Of a stretch of 64,000 nt of DNA, positions 1-7,540 are shown piece by piece (the first letter of the stretch is position 1; each line of letters begins with the position of its first letter). The position numbers were made by a program, and so were the translations under genes. This DNA is from JAOPZW01 sp963851295. Lineage in GTDB: Bacteria > Actinomycetota > Thermoleophilia > Solirubrobacterales > Solirubrobacteraceae. The stretch covers positions 1 to 64,000 of the forward strand of contig CAWKOS010000010.1 in assembly GCA_963851295.1 (NCBI GenBank). The letters are read 5' to 3'. The notes beneath the pieces are model-generated. The model worked only from the letters and a program-made list of their open reading frames with translations. It was not told where the DNA came from and ran no database searches.

Positions 1-4
1 TCCT

Positions 5-36
5 AGAACGGGCCGCCTTTCGAGGCGGTCCGTTCT
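5..36. terminator. Hairpin terminator at window edge
   Basis: Arms at 6-17 and 24-35 are complementary over 12 bp (one G-T pair) around a 6-nt loop, with an A-T pair outside at 5/36. No long T tract follows. It probably ends a gene left of the window; the direction is unknown. Confidence 0.6.
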
Positions 37-81
37 GCGTTGTGGGCTCGCTGCGTTGGTGGCTCGCGCCGGCGGTCGCTG

Positions 82-135
82 GGCGCGAACCGGTCCGAGT
101 TCTCGTCGGATTCCGGGGCAAAGTCGGACAGGTTC
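82..135 (-). repeat. 54-bp dispersed repeat, copy 1
   Basis: Read on the minus strand, this stretch matches 11459-11512 at 43 of 54 positions without gaps. It lies between the hairpin at 5-36 and the promoter of the GNAT gene. Weak 9-bp inverted arms (66-74 and 162-170) surround it. Differences from the other copy change amino acids more often than not in the only shared open frame, so coding by the repeat itself is not supported. Confidence 0.6.
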
Positions 136-174
136 ACGCTCGGATGCTCTCGCCGCGGGGGCGCCGGCGCCCCG

Positions 175-180
175 TAGGGT
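175..180 (+). promoter_or_regulatory. -10 hexamer of GNAT gene (leaderless)
   Basis: TAGGGT ends 6 nt before the GTG at 187 and no Shine-Dalgarno precedes that start. The spacing puts the transcription start at or next to the start codon. Confidence 0.45.
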
Positions 181-186
181 CGGCGC

Positions 187-705
187 GTGGAGACACACCT
201 GGTGACGGAGCGCCTGCTGATCCGGCCGATCGAGGAGGCCGACGTCGACGCGCTGGCCGAGCTCGACGCCTTCCCGGAGGTGCGTGCGGCCATCGACCCC
301 TTCGACGAGCACATCCCCGACGACGTGGACGCTCGCCGGGACTACGAGCGCCGGCTCGTCGGCGATCCCGGGTTCCTCGCCGCCGTCGAGCGCGAGACGG
401 GCGCCGTGATCGGGTGGTTCCAGTTCCAGGAGGCCGACGGGCGGCCGGGCGAGCGCGAGCTCGGCTACCGCCTGCGGCCGGAGACGTGGGGGAGGGGTTA
501 CGCGAGCGAGGGCGCGGCCGCGCTCCTGCGGGAGGCGTTCGCCCGCCCCGGCCTCACGCGCGTGTTCGCCCATTCGCTGCTGTCGAACCCAGGCTCGATC
601 CGCGTGATGGAGAAGATCGGCATGACCTACGCGGCGCCGTGGGCCTACCGCGGGCTGCCGGGTGCGGAGTACGAGGCACGGCGTGAGCCGGCGCCCGCCG
701 GCTGA
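187..705 (+). CDS. GNAT family N-acetyltransferase (RimJ/RimL type)
   Basis: This 172-residue protein is a complete single-domain GNAT enzyme, which moves the acetyl group of acetyl-CoA to an amine. The N-terminus (TERLLIRPIEEADVD) is typical of the RimJ/RimL branch. The acetyl-CoA loop is visible as RPETWGRGYASEG near residues 98-110, and the C-terminal NPGSIRVMEKIGM segment matches the usual S-x-x-V-x-E-K-x-G-M helix. The GTG at 187 is chosen because a -10 hexamer sits 6 nt upstream. The substrate (protein N-terminus, antibiotic or metabolite) cannot be told. It stands alone between two intergenic regions. Confidence 0.88.
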   Translation: METHLVTERLLIRPIEEADVDALAELDAFPEVRAAIDPFDEHIPDDVDARRDYERRLVGDPGFLAAVERETGAVIGWFQFQEADGRPGERELGYRLRPETWGRGYASEGAAALLREAFARPGLTRVFAHSLLSNPGSIRVMEKIGMTYAAPWAYRGLPGAEYEARREPAPAG

Positions 706-1223
706 CCGGCGCCGCCGCCCCTGAACGACCGCGAGCCGCTCCCCATGGGCGGCCCGGATCGTTCGTGGCGGCCCTCCCAGGCCGCTCAGCGCGCTGAGGT
801 GTGCACGCTGCGGTGCCGCGCACGCCCCGACTGGGGCGTCAGGCAGTGGTGGGTCCGCGCGGAGACCGTCCCGGAGCGCCCTGGGCGCACCGGAGCGCGC
901 AGGGGCGCGCGGTGCGGATGGGGCGCTGGGATGTCGACGGGACCGTGCGGGCTCGCGCTCGCATCGGCTGCATCGGCGCCGCCGGACCAGAGGTCGCTGA
1001 CGGAGCTGCAGCTCTCGAGCGTGGCGAAGGCGACGGCCAGGTCGACGGCGCGCCGGACGGTCGCGCGCCACGATGGGGCGGCCGGCCGGGGGTTCGAGGC
1101 AGGGGAGAACATGTGTTCGAGAACCTAGGACCGGGGTCGGACGGAAGGGGGATCCTGCAAGGGAAGTTGCAGGGGCCGAGCGAATCGGCTGCGCCAGGGC
1201 GGGAGCGGCCGCGCGAAGCGGCC
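706..1223. other. 518-bp region without a convincing gene
   Basis: Open frames cross this stretch on both strands, but none shows a recognisable domain. The best is a 108-codon frame on the minus strand (786-1112); its first half has the local codon bias, but its product is not recognised. A perfect 12-bp palindrome lies at 1003-1014, and a hairpin with 7-bp arms lies at 1154-1173 around a 6-nt loop. The region separates the GNAT gene from the 3' end of the dehydrogenase gene, so it may hold transcript ends or a decayed gene. Confidence 0.5.
1207..1223 (-). terminator. Possible terminator of dehydrogenase gene
   Basis: Arms GGCCGC (1207-1212) and GCGGCC (1218-1223) enclose a 5-nt loop directly after the stop codon of the minus-strand gene. 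There is no T tract, so it could equally be a simple 3'-end stem. Confidence 0.3.
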
Positions 1224-2330
1224 TCAGACCGTCGTGCCCAGCGACGACCAGACGTCGATCTTCGTGCGCACGCGACCGACGACCTCGGTCGTGAAGCCCG
1301 TCGTGGTGGCGGCGCCGCCGAGGTCGGGCGTCCGTACGCCGGCGGCGCTGGCCTCGAGGATGGACTCGTAGATCGCGCGGGCGGCGCGGCCCGCGCCCGC
1401 GTGGCCGCGCAGGCCGGCGTAGTGCAGGACCGCGCCGCAGGCGAGGATCATCGCCATCGGGTTCGCGATGTCCTTGCCCTGCAGGGCGGGAGCCGTGCCG
1501 TGCGGCGCCTCGGCCATCGCGACCTGGGTCTCGAACTGGTCGTCGAAGGCGAGCAGGACCGACTCAGCGCCGGCGATCGAGCCGAACATCGGCATCACGA
1601 GGTCGCTGAGGCAGTCGCCGTCGCGGTTGAGCGCCGGGATGACGAGCGGGCTCTCGGGCGGGGAGCTGATGAGGCCGGCGTAGGTGGCGTCGATGAGCAC
1701 CGGCTGGTAGGTCACGTCGGGGTGGCGCGCGGCGGCGGCGTCCATCTCCTCCTTGAGCATCCCCTCGTAGACCGGCGAGACGGTCCACTTCGGGCCGCCG
1801 TAGACCTTGCCGCCCATGGTGCGCGCGGTCCGAAAGGCGTACTCGGCGACGGCGCGGCACGTCGAGCGCGTGACCTTCTCGGTGCGGTAGGCGACCTCGT
1901 CGGGCGCGCCCTCGGCGCCCTCGCGCCACTGCTTGGCGCCGTAGGCGTCCTCGACGGCCATGCGCACCACGCTGATCGGATGGTGGACGCCCGCGATCGG
2001 GGTCACGCCCGGGATCCGACGGCCGGTGCGGATGATGACCTTGCCGTCGACCTCCTCGCGCACGATCCGGTTCGGCGAGCCGACGTCGTCCTTGCCCTCC
2101 GGGGTCACGGTCGCGGCCTTGATGCCGAAGCCGGCGGCCCTCATCGCGCGGGCGGCCTCGCTGACCACGGCGTTGTCGGTCGCGCGCCGGTTCTCGAGCG
2201 AGAGATTGTAGGACTCGAGCTCGAGGTCCATGGCGACGACGTCTGCCTCGAGCACGCGGAGGGCCTGGTCGAGCAGCTCCTGCCCGGTCTCGTCGCCCTC
2301 GAGCACGACGATCTTCAGCGCGTCGGCCAT
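1224..2330 (-). CDS. Isocitrate/isopropylmalate dehydrogenase family protein
   Basis: The 368-residue product belongs to the metal-dependent decarboxylating dehydrogenases, which oxidise isocitrate or a 3-alkylmalate with NAD(P). Visible landmarks are the N-terminal GDETGQE segment, SPNRIVREEVDGKVIIRTGR (substrate-binding arginines), the DGDCLSDLVMPMFGSI metal-binding aspartates, and APHGTAPALQGKDIANPMAM in the cofactor loop. The last motif is closer to isocitrate than to isopropylmalate enzymes, so an NADP-type isocitrate dehydrogenase is the first guess. The frame stays open further upstream, but the ATG at 2330 begins the conserved domain and has TATCGT 8 nt before it. Confidence 0.85.
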   Translation of the reverse strand: MADALKIVVLEGDETGQELLDQALRVLEADVVAMDLELESYNLSLENRRATDNAVVSEAARAMRAAGFGIKAATVTPEGKDDVGSPNRIVREEVDGKVIIRTGRRIPGVTPIAGVHHPISVVRMAVEDAYGAKQWREGAEGAPDEVAYRTEKVTRSTCRAVAEYAFRTARTMGGKVYGGPKWTVSPVYEGMLKEEMDAAAARHPDVTYQPVLIDATYAGLISSPPESPLVIPALNRDGDCLSDLVMPMFGSIAGAESVLLAFDDQFETQVAMAEAPHGTAPALQGKDIANPMAMILACGAVLHYAGLRGHAGAGRAARAIYESILEASAAGVRTPDLGGAATTTGFTTEVVGRVRTKIDVWSSLGTTV

Positions 2331-2338
2331 GGGCCGCC

Positions 2339-2344
2339 ACGATA
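2339..2344 (-). promoter_or_regulatory. -10 hexamer of dehydrogenase gene (leaderless)
   Basis: On the minus strand TATCGT ends 8 nt before the ATG at 2330, with no Shine-Dalgarno between. A TAGGCT for the divergent plus-strand gene lies at 2370-2375. Confidence 0.4.
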
Positions 2345-2387
2345 GCCGGAAGGTCGCCGCCGCCGAGGCTAGGCTCTGCGCACAAGG

Positions 2388-2729
2388 ATGAGCGGCGTGC
2401 TGTGCAGCTGGTGTGGAGTCGAGGTCGGGGCGGACGAGGGCTTCCGCGCGGCCGAGCCCGATGGGGAGCGCAAGGCGGCCTTCTGCCGCCTCGAGCACGT
2501 CGTGCCCTGGGCGATCCAGGGCGCGCACTGGGACCCCGGCACGATCCTGCAGCCCGGCGACCCCGACGACGGGCTCGGGCGCTGCGCGCACTGCGGCGGC
2601 GCGCTGGGCGGCCGCCGCGTCCTGCTCGTGCGCCACCGCGGCGAGCACCGCATCGCCGATGCGTTCTGCGGCGTCGACCACCTCCTGCAGTGGGCCAAGG
2701 CCGGCGGGCGCTGGCAGGCGCCCAGCTGA
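2388..2729 (+). CDS. Small Cys-rich protein, putative zinc binding
   Basis: The 113-residue protein is not assigned to a named family. It has two CxxC(G)-type knuckles, CSWCG near residue 6 and CAHCGG near residue 66, each followed about 25-30 residues later by a further Cys next to His or Asp (FCRLEH, FCGVDH). This internally repeated pattern (CxxCG ... FCxxxH ... W) suggests two duplicated zinc-ribbon-like units. It is divergent from the dehydrogenase gene and has AAGGA just before its ATG. The function is unknown. Confidence 0.7.
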   Translation: MSGVLCSWCGVEVGADEGFRAAEPDGERKAAFCRLEHVVPWAIQGAHWDPGTILQPGDPDDGLGRCAHCGGALGGRRVLLVRHRGEHRIADAFCGVDHLLQWAKAGGRWQAPS

Positions 2730-2766
2730 GCGGCGGTCGCGGCGGCCGCGGCCGCCGGCCGAGCCC

Positions 2767-3960
2767 TCAGGCGAGCACCGTCGAGCGCCCGGCGAAGGCG
2801 ACCGACGCCGCGACGAGGCCCGCCGCGACGACCGCGGCGAAGCCGGTCCGCCAGCCGACCGACTGGGCGATCGCTCCCGCCGCCGCGCTCCCGCCGGCCG
2901 CGCCGATGGCGATCGCCGTGATCGGCCACGCGAAGGCCTCGGTGACGGCGCCGGGCGGCGCCACGTCGCCCACGAGCTGGTTCGCGGCGGCCATGTAGGG
3001 CGCCAGGCAGACGCCCGCGATCAGCGCGAGCCCGGCCATGACGGCGATCGAGGGCGCCGCCAACAGCGGCACCGAGAACAGCGGGAAGGCGATGGCGATG
3101 CGCACCCAGCGCGCGCCCGGCGCGCTCTCGTGCTCGCGCGCGCCGTAGGCCAGGCCGCCGACGCCGCTGCCCACGGCCCACAGCGCCAGCAGCGCGCCCG
3201 CCGCGGCGCGCGAGCCGTGGTCGCTCGCGAAGGCGGTCATCGTCACCTCGGTCGCGCCCAGGGCGAAGCCGATCGGCGCGGTCGTGGCGACGATCGTCCG
3301 CACCCCGGGTGAGGTGAGGGCGCCGAGCAGGTGGCGCTCGTGGTCGCCCGCGTCGGGCCGCCAGGCGCGCGACGCCGGCGCCGTCACGAGCACCACGGTG
3401 CCGACGAGGACGAAGCCGCAGGAGACGAGCAGGGCCACCGCGGGCGAGCCCACGCTCACGATCAGCGCCGTGAGCAGCGGCCCGGCGATGAAGACCATCT
3501 CGATTGCGATGCCGTCGACGGCGTAGGCCGTGGGGAGCAGGCGCTCCTCGCCGCCGAGCAGCCGCGGCAGCAGCGGGCGCACGACCGAGCCGACCGGCGG
3601 AATGCTCGCGCCCGCGGCCAGGCCGCAGGCGATTAGCGCCGCGTCGGGCGCGCCGCCGAGCCCGAGCGCGACGAGGGCGCCGAGCGAGGCGGCATGCAGA
3701 CCCGCGAGCGGGAGCATCACGCGCGCGTGGCCGTGGCGGTCGATGAGCCGCCCCTGGATCGGGCTCGAGGTCCCGCTCGCCAGGCCGAAGGCGGCCGCGA
3801 CGAGCCCCGCCACGGCGAACGAGCCGGTCTCGGCGCGCACGAAGAGCACCATCGCCAGGCTGTCGATCCCGATCGGCATGCGCGCGAGCACGGCGGCGCC
3901 GAGCAGGCGCGCGACGTCCGGCGCCCGCAGGACGCGGGCGTAGCGGTCTGCCGCCGACAC
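2767..3960 (-). CDS. MFS transporter
   Basis: The 397-residue product has about 12 hydrophobic segments and the loop GRLIDRHGHARVM near residue 70, which matches the G-x-x-x-D-R-x-G-R/H loop between helices 2 and 3 of major facilitator proteins. It should be an inner-membrane secondary transporter, most like drug/sugar exporters, with unknown substrate. A much longer open frame runs upstream into the HD gene, but that part is the shadow of the neighbour. The GTG at 3960 begins the first amphipathic and membrane segment. It lies 8 nt downstream of the HD gene and is probably cotranscribed. Confidence 0.85.
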   Translation of the reverse strand: MSAADRYARVLRAPDVARLLGAAVLARMPIGIDSLAMVLFVRAETGSFAVAGLVAAAFGLASGTSSPIQGRLIDRHGHARVMLPLAGLHAASLGALVALGLGGAPDAALIACGLAAGASIPPVGSVVRPLLPRLLGGEERLLPTAYAVDGIAIEMVFIAGPLLTALIVSVGSPAVALLVSCGFVLVGTVVLVTAPASRAWRPDAGDHERHLLGALTSPGVRTIVATTAPIGFALGATEVTMTAFASDHGSRAAAGALLALWAVGSGVGGLAYGAREHESAPGARWVRIAIAFPLFSVPLLAAPSIAVMAGLALIAGVCLAPYMAAANQLVGDVAPPGAVTEAFAWPITAIAIGAAGGSAAAGAIAQSVGWRTGFAAVVAAGLVAASVAFAGRSTVLA

Positions 3961-3968
3961 CGGCGCGG

Positions 3969-4592
3969 CTATCCCGCGCTCGCGGCGTCGCGCTCGGGGG
4001 GAGCGGCCGCGTCGGCAGCGTCGCGCCCGTGCAGCCCCAGCTCGTCGGCGCGCTCCTCGAGCGCGGCGATCACGAAGGCGACGTGCTCGTCGAAGTCGAC
4101 GCCGAGCTCCTCGGCGCCCCCGCGGACCTCGTCGCGGTTGACCGCGGCGGCGAAGCTCGGCTGCTTGAGCTTCTTCTTGACCGACTTGGGCGTCAGGCCG
4201 TGGATGCCTTCGGGGCGCACGTACGCGCAGGCGAGGATGAAGCCGCTGAGCTCGTCGACCGCGTACAGGGTCTTCTCGAGCTGCGAGTCGCGCGAGACGC
4301 CGAGGAAGTCGGCGTGCGAGGCGATCGCGCGGACGACGACGGGGTCGACGTCGCGTGACTCGAGCTCCGCCAGCGCGACGCGCGGGTGGCCCGTCTCGAG
4401 GTCGGGATGGCGCTCGTAGTCCATGTCGTGCAGGAGCCCTACGACGCCCCACAGCTCCTCGTCCTCGCCGTTGCGGCGCGCGTAGGCCCGCATCGAGGCC
4501 TCGACGGCCTGGCAGTGGCGCAGCAGGGACTCCGATTGCACCCATTCGGAGAGAAGGTTCCAGGCCTCATCGCGCGAAAGCTGCACGGACAT
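3969..4592 (-). CDS. HD domain-containing phosphohydrolase-like protein
   Basis: The 207-residue protein carries an HD metal-binding domain. H25 in LLRHCQAVEASM, LLHDMDYE (the HD pair) near residue 53 and a downstream AIASHADF histidine supply the metal ligands expected of this superfamily, which hydrolyses phosphate esters or nucleotides. The C-terminal 25 residues are Ala/Asp-rich and probably disordered. On the minus strand TAGCCT lies 7 nt before the ATG, so the transcript may be leaderless. The gene is divergent from murA and followed by the MFS gene. The substrate is unknown. Confidence 0.85.
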   Translation of the reverse strand: MSVQLSRDEAWNLLSEWVQSESLLRHCQAVEASMRAYARRNGEDEELWGVVGLLHDMDYERHPDLETGHPRVALAELESRDVDPVVVRAIASHADFLGVSRDSQLEKTLYAVDELSGFILACAYVRPEGIHGLTPKSVKKKLKQPSFAAAVNRDEVRGGAEELGVDFDEHVAFVIAALEERADELGLHGRDAADAAAPPERDAASAG

Positions 4593-4598
4593 GGCTGT

Positions 4599-4605
4599 TA
4601 GGCTA
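4599..4605. promoter_or_regulatory. Overlapping divergent -10 elements, HD gene and murA
   Basis: TAGGCTA reads as TAGCCT on the minus strand (7 nt before the HD ATG) and as TAGGCT on the plus strand (46 nt before the murA ATG). One symmetric site may therefore serve both directions. Confidence 0.4.
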
Positions 4606-4650
4606 GCCGAGCCGCCGCTACCGCCTTCGAACGCGGCACCCCCTCATCTC

Positions 4651-5955
4651 ATGGAGAAGTTCGTCATCGACGGCGGCGTGCCGCTGCGCGGCACGGTTAC
4701 CCCCGCCGGCAACAAGAACGGCGCGCTGCCGATCCTCGCCGCCTCGGTGCTCACCACCGACGAGGTCGTCGTGCGCAACGTGCCGCGCATCCGCGACGTC
4801 GAGGCGATGCTGCGCGTCCTGCGGGGGCTGGGCGCCAGCGCGGAATGGCGCGACGACAACGAGCTGGCGATCTGCGCCGCCGGCGTCGACCGCGAGGCCC
4901 TGATCGACCGCGAGCACGCCGAGCGCATCCGCGCCTCGTTCCTGCTCGCCGGGCCGCTGCTGGCGCGGTTCGGCCGCGCCGACATGCCGCCGCCCGGCGG
5001 CGACGTCATCGGCCGCCGCCGCCTGGATCCGCACATCGACGCCTTCCGCGCCCTCGGCGCCGTCTACGAGGCCGGCCGCGACATCGTCCTCGTGGCTCCC
5101 AACGGCGGCCTGCGCGCCGGCGAGGTGTTCATGGACGAGCCGTCGGTCATGGCGACCGAGAACGCGCTCATGGCCGCCGCGCTCACGCCCGGCACGACGA
5201 TCATCGGCAACGCCGCCTGCGAGCCCCACGTCCAGGACCTCGCGCGCATGCTCGTCAAGATGGGCGCCGACATCCGCGGCATCGGCTCCAACGTGCTGAT
5301 CGTCAGCGGCAAGCACGAGCTCGGCGGCTGCACGCACGACGTCGGGCCCGACCACATCGAGATCGGCTCCTTCATCGCGCTGGCCGGCGTCACCGGCGGC
5401 GAGCTGACGATCACCGACACCGAGCCCGAGGATCTGCGCATGATCCGCCTCGTCTTCGGGCGCCTGGGGCTGCGCACCGAGGTCGACGGCGCCGACGTCA
5501 TCATCCCCGGCGAGCAGCAGCTCGTCGCCCAGCGCGACGTCGGCGAGTACAAGGCCAAGGTCCAGGACGGCCCGTGGCCCGCCTTCCCCGCCGACCTCAC
5601 CTCGATCGCCATCGCGCTCGCGACCCAGTGCAGCGGCTCGGTCCTCGTGCACGAGTGGATGTTCGAGAACCGCATGATCTTCACCGACAAGCTCGTCTCG
5701 ATGGGCGCCGACATCGTGCTCTGCGACCCGCACCGCGCGATCGTCACCGGGCCTGCCCGCCTGCGCGGCGAGCGCCTGTCCTCGCCCGACATCCGCGCCG
5801 GCATGGCGATGCTCATCGCCGCCCTGTGCGCCGACGGGCGCAGCGAGATCCAGAACATTCGCGAGATCGATCGCGGCTACGAGCGCATCGACGAGCGCCT
5901 GCGCGAGCTCGGCGCCCAGATCGAGCGGGTCGCCACAGAGCCCGCCCCGGTGTGA
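4651..5955 (+). CDS. murA: UDP-N-acetylglucosamine 1-carboxyvinyltransferase, Asp-type active site
   Basis: MurA adds enolpyruvate from PEP to UDP-GlcNAc, the first committed step of peptidoglycan synthesis in the cytoplasm. The 434-residue protein is full length. NKNGALPILAA near residue 21 holds the conserved Lys-Asn pair, and MRASFLLAGPL-type and DLTSIAIALATQ-type EPSP-fold repeats are present. In the active-site loop PPGGDVIGRRRLD, position 118 is Asp where most MurA enzymes have the catalytic, fosfomycin-reactive Cys. ATG 4651 fits the start of family members; an in-frame ATG at 4591 would overlap the divergent HD gene and its promoter. The stop overlaps the hisZ start, so this gene heads the histidine operon. 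Confidence 0.95.
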   Translation: MEKFVIDGGVPLRGTVTPAGNKNGALPILAASVLTTDEVVVRNVPRIRDVEAMLRVLRGLGASAEWRDDNELAICAAGVDREALIDREHAERIRASFLLAGPLLARFGRADMPPPGGDVIGRRRLDPHIDAFRALGAVYEAGRDIVLVAPNGGLRAGEVFMDEPSVMATENALMAAALTPGTTIIGNAACEPHVQDLARMLVKMGADIRGIGSNVLIVSGKHELGGCTHDVGPDHIEIGSFIALAGVTGGELTITDTEPEDLRMIRLVFGRLGLRTEVDGADVIIPGEQQLVAQRDVGEYKAKVQDGPWPAFPADLTSIAIALATQCSGSVLVHEWMFENRMIFTDKLVSMGADIVLCDPHRAIVTGPARLRGERLSSPDIRAGMAMLIAALCADGRSEIQNIREIDRGYERIDERLRELGAQIERVATEPAPV

Positions 5956-6908
5956 TCCACCGCATCCCGAGCGGCACCCGCGACGTGCTCCCGGACGAGA
6001 TGCGGGAGCTGCGTGCCATCACGGACGCCCTGCGGGGCGTCTTCGAGCGCCATGGCTACGGCGAGGTCTACACGCCCGCCATCGAGTACGAGTCCGTCCT
6101 GCGCCGCGGCGACGGCGGGGCGCAGCCGGCCTACCGCGTCGTCGACGACCACGGCGACGTCCTCGCGTTGCGCGCCGACATGACGGTGCCGATCGCGCGC
6201 GTGGTCGCCACCCGCTACCCGACCGCCGAGCCGCCGCTACGCCTCTGCTACGTCGCCCACGCCTACCGCCGCGTCACGCCCCACCGCGGCCAGATGCGCG
6301 AGTTCCTCCAGGCCGGGATCGAGCTCGTCGGCGCCCCCGGGGCCGACGGCACGGCCGAGGCGCTCACCGTCCTGTGCCACGCGCTGGCCGCCGTCGGCCT
6401 CGAGGGCTACCGCGTCGGCCTCGGCGACGCGGCGCTCTACCCGGCGCTGCTGAGCGGCCTGGGCGTCGACGAGGAGCACCGCGAGCGCCTGCTCCACGAG
6501 CTGGCGACCAAGGACTTCGTCGGCCTCGAGCGCGAGGTGCGCGAGCTGGGCCTGGACGCCGGCGACGCCGAGCTGCTCGTCCGCGTGCCCCAGCTGCGCG
6601 GCGGCCCCGACGTCCTCGAGGCGCCGCCGGGCCCGGTGGCCGACGCCGTGGCCGGGCTGCGGCGCGTCCTGGACCTGCTCGAGCCCGCGGTCGCCGAGCG
6701 CGTGATCTTCGACCTCGGCCTCGCGCGCGGCCTGGGCTACTACACGGGCGCCGTCTTCGACGTCTACGACCCCGCGCTCGGCGAGCCGCTCGGCGGCGGC
6801 GGGCGCTACGACGACCTGCTTGGGCGCTTCGGGCGCGCGCTGCCCGCGGTCGGCTTCGCCATCGGCGTCGACCGCCTGCACGCCGCGCTGGCCGGGGAGG
6901 GGCGGTGA
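5952..6908 (+). CDS. hisZ: ATP phosphoribosyltransferase regulatory subunit
   Basis: HisZ is a catalytically inactive histidyl-tRNA-synthetase paralogue that forms the active, histidine-regulated complex with short HisG. The 318-residue protein shows class II synthetase features: GTRDVLPDE at the N-terminus, LRADMTVPIARVVATR (motif 2 region), ARGLGYYTGAVFDVY and GGGGRYDDLLGRFG. It lacks the C-terminal anticodon-binding domain of true HisRS, as expected for HisZ. The GTG start overlaps the murA stop by 4 nt, and the next gene is the short-form hisG it would serve. Confidence 0.94.
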   Translation: MIHRIPSGTRDVLPDEMRELRAITDALRGVFERHGYGEVYTPAIEYESVLRRGDGGAQPAYRVVDDHGDVLALRADMTVPIARVVATRYPTAEPPLRLCYVAHAYRRVTPHRGQMREFLQAGIELVGAPGADGTAEALTVLCHALAAVGLEGYRVGLGDAALYPALLSGLGVDEEHRERLLHELATKDFVGLEREVRELGLDAGDAELLVRVPQLRGGPDVLEAPPGPVADAVAGLRRVLDLLEPAVAERVIFDLGLARGLGYYTGAVFDVYDPALGEPLGGGGRYDDLLGRFGRALPAVGFAIGVDRLHAALAGEGR

Positions 6909-7540
6909 ACCGCTTCGGGCTGACCTTCGCGGTGCCCCGCGGGGCGCTCTTCGCGGAGACGCTCGACGCCCTGGAGCGCATCGGCGTCGAAGCGGGCGAG
7001 GTCCGTTCCAACGACCGGCGGCTGCTCTTCGGCGACGTCGGGATCGTGACCATGCGCCCGTCCGACGTGCCCACCTACGTCGAGGCCGGCGCCGCCGACC
7101 TGGGCATCGTCGGCAAGGACGTGCTCATGGAGCAGCACGAGCGCCAGGTCTTCGAGCTGCTCGACCTCGGCTACGGCGGCTGCACGATGGTGCTGGCGAG
7201 CGTCGCCGGCGACCCCGACCCCGCGGCGGAGGCGCTGCGGCGCCTGGGCGTGCTGCGCGTGGCGACCAAGTACCCGCGCCTGGCCGCGCGCTGGTTCGAG
7301 GACACCGGACGCCAGGCCGAGATCGTCGAGGTCAAGGGCTCGGTCGAGCTGGCGCCGCTGACGGGCCTCGTCGAGGCGATCGTCGACCTCACCGCGACGG
7401 GGACGACCCTGCGCGAGAACGGCCTGGTCGTCCGCGAGGAGATCGCGGCCTCGACGGCGCGGCTGATCGCCAACCCGGTGTCGCACAAGCTCAAGGCGGC
7501 CGCGATCGACGAGGTCGTGGAGGGGCTGCGTGGCGGTTGA
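6905..7540 (+). CDS. hisG: ATP phosphoribosyltransferase, short form
   Basis: HisG joins ATP and PRPP in the first step of histidine synthesis. At 211 residues it is the short form that lacks the C-terminal regulatory domain and needs HisZ, encoded just upstream with a 4-nt overlap. The family signatures AADLGIVGKDVLME near residue 58 and the PRPP loop IVDLTATGTTLRENGL near residue 160 are intact. The GTG at 6905 aligns with the short N-terminus usual for this form. Confidence 0.95.
   Translation: MNRFGLTFAVPRGALFAETLDALERIGVEAGEVRSNDRRLLFGDVGIVTMRPSDVPTYVEAGAADLGIVGKDVLMEQHERQVFELLDLGYGGCTMVLASVAGDPDPAAEALRRLGVLRVATKYPRLAARWFEDTGRQAEIVEVKGSVELAPLTGLVEAIVDLTATGTTLRENGLVVREEIAASTARLIANPVSHKLKAAAIDEVVEGLRGG

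Noticed and set aside
42..686. A 214-codon frame overlapping the GNAT gene
   Set aside because: Arg/Gly/Ala-rich shadow of the real acetyltransferase frame.
786..1112. A 108-codon minus-strand frame in the first gap, partly with good codon bias
   Set aside because: No domain, no ribosome site or -10 hexamer near its start, and its second half loses the bias; kept only as a note in the gap entry.
801..2345. A 514-codon plus-strand open frame across the dehydrogenase gene
   Set aside because: It is the antisense shadow of a strongly conserved enzyme; long open frames on the wrong strand are normal at this GC content.
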